From: Flavobacteriaceae bacterium
GTDB lineage: Bacteria > Bacteroidota > Bacteroidia > Flavobacteriales > Flavobacteriaceae
Assembly: GCA_023254815.1 (NCBI GenBank)
Contig: JALRKI010000067.1
Location: 1 to 7,666 of the forward strand
DNA: 7,666 bases
Direction: 5' to 3'
Below are positions 6,654 to 7,666 of the stretch, in pieces. The notes under the pieces were generated by a model. The model did no database searches. It saw nothing but the letters and a program-made list of their open reading frames with translations, and was not told the origin of the DNA. How positions within the stretch are numbered: the first letter of the stretch is position 1; each line of letters opens with the position of its first letter. The position numbers and the translations under genes were made by a program.

Positions 6654-7666
6654 ATGGAAAATATTTATTTATTTATTTTAATAGCTGTAGGAATTCTGGC
6701 AGTTATTGACATTGTAGTTGGCGTAAGCAACGATGCAGTGAATTTTTTAAATTCAGCCATCGGATCCAAAGCGATTTCATTTCGTACAATTATGATAGTT
6801 GCTAGCTTGGGAATTTTTATTGGGGCAGTATTTTCTAGCGGAATGATGGAAGTTGCGCGGAATGGAATTTTTGTCCCTGGAAAATTTATGTTCGACGAAA
6901 TCATGATCATTTTTATTGCGGTTATGATTACCGATATTTTGTTATTGGATTTTTTCAATACCCTCGGTTTACCCACTTCCACAACAGTTTCGATTGTTTT
7001 CAACTTGTTGGGAGCAGCGGTTATGATGTCTCTTTTCAAAATTTCTCAATCCGACACGCTCTTCCTTCAAGATCTTCCTAGCTTTATCAATACGAAGAAG
7101 GCCACCGAAATTATTTCTGGTATTCTTTTATCCGTGGTGATAGCATTTTCAATTGGAGCTTTTGTCCAATGGATATCTCGCATTTTGTTCTCTTTCAATA
7201 CTCAAAAAACACTGAAGTACTTTGGACCTCTTTTTGGGGGATTGGCTTTGACAGCAATCACCTATTTCATTTTTCTAAAGGGATTAAAAGGGACGCCATA
7301 CTACGGCGACATAAAAGGTTTGATTGAAGGTAAAGAGCAAGCTATTGTTTTGGGAGGATTTCTTTTTTGGATTCTATTTTCTTATTTGTTTGAGTTGATT
7401 TTCAAGAAATCGGTACTTCTTTTTGTGATTGCTGTAGGAACTTTTGGCTTAGCATTGGCCTTTTCAGGGAATGACTTGGTTAACTTCATTGGTGTTCCAA
7501 TGGCGGCATATCACTCCTATGAAGCCTGGATATCTTCTGGGGTTGGGGCATCTTCCTTTTCTATGGGCGTTCTAGAGTCAAAGGTACCAGCAGAACCCTT
7601 ACTGTTGTTCCTTTCAGGAGGGGTTATGGTTGCGACTTTGTTGCTGTCAAAAAAGGCAAAAACCGT
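6654..7666 (+). CDS. PiT-family inorganic phosphate transporter, 3' end cut off
   Basis: From the ATG at 6654 the frame stays open to the window end, giving 337 residues without a stop. This is a PHO4/PiT inner-membrane carrier, a family that moves phosphate or metal phosphate using a proton or sodium gradient. The duplicated family signature is visible: GVSNDAVNFLNSAIGS at 23-38, close to the GANDVANA consensus, and FSGNDLVNFIGVP at 270-282. LGLPTSTTVSIVFNLLGA at 104-121 is the conserved segment after the first half. Many hydrophobic helices lie between. Bacteroidota members are often much longer, so a sizeable part probably lies beyond the window. There is no obvious Shine-Dalgarno sequence. 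The 39-nt gap to the porin contains no hairpin, which fits one transcript. Confidence 0.93.
   Translation, partial: MENIYLFILIAVGILAVIDIVVGVSNDAVNFLNSAIGSKAISFRTIMIVASLGIFIGAVFSSGMMEVARNGIFVPGKFMFDEIMIIFIAVMITDILLLDFFNTLGLPTSTTVSIVFNLLGAAVMMSLFKISQSDTLFLQDLPSFINTKKATEIISGILLSVVIAFSIGAFVQWISRILFSFNTQKTLKYFGPLFGGLALTAITYFIFLKGLKGTPYYGDIKGLIEGKEQAIVLGGFLFWILFSYLFELIFKKSVLLFVIAVGTFGLALAFSGNDLVNFIGVPMAAYHSYEAWISSGVGASSFSMGVLESKVPAEPLLLFLSGGVMVATLLLSKKAKT

Noticed and set aside
6665..7039. Minus-strand open frame opposite the PiT gene
   Set aside because: It is the antisense shadow of the PiT coding sequence, rich in Ile, Thr and Lys with no family signature, whereas the + strand frame carries clear PiT motifs.

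Overview
The window looks like a chromosomal segment from a member of the Bacteroidota, possibly a Cytophagales-type marine or soil bacterium; the class is a guess. The evidence is the AT-rich sequence, start codons without clear Shine-Dalgarno sequences, and protein families typical of that phylum: an OprO/OprP-type porin, an NptA-type Na/Pi carrier with a C-terminal PhoU-like region, and a YfiT-type DinB protein beside gpsA. I see no mobile element, CRISPR array, tRNA or rRNA.

Left part (1-3036). The window opens inside pheS (phenylalanyl-tRNA synthetase alpha chain, + strand), which lacks only its first few codons. It runs tail to tail into a minus-strand group, and the two stop codons share bases. 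The group is transcribed right to left as gpsA (glycerol-3-phosphate dehydrogenase), a GNAT N-acetyltransferase and a YfiT/BstA-like DinB-fold protein. Gaps are 5 nt (or a 4-nt overlap, depending on the acetyltransferase start) and 13 nt, so this is probably one operon.

Middle (3037-3523). This is a 487-nt divergent intergenic region with no convincing protein gene. It holds a perfect 9-bp inverted repeat, several short direct repeats and probably two divergent promoters. The hairpin has no obvious gene ahead of it on either strand, so it may belong to a leader or a small RNA.

Right part (3524-7666). Three + strand genes form a phosphate-uptake cluster: a Na/Pi cotransporter with a PhoU-like tail, an outer-membrane O/P-type porin, and a PiT-family transporter cut by the window end. 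The porin would pass phosphate across the outer membrane, and the two carriers, from unrelated families, would move it across the inner membrane. The cotransporter is separated from the porin by 121 nt, and the porin from PiT by 39 nt.

The most notable unexplained signals are three. An 18-nt element is shared, with one inserted base, by the regions just upstream of gpsA and of the porin. A C-rich, telomere-like tandem repeat forms the start of the porin signal peptide and gives the opposite strand G-quadruplex potential. The third is the orphan hairpin. I found nothing that amounts to a clearly new multi-gene system.
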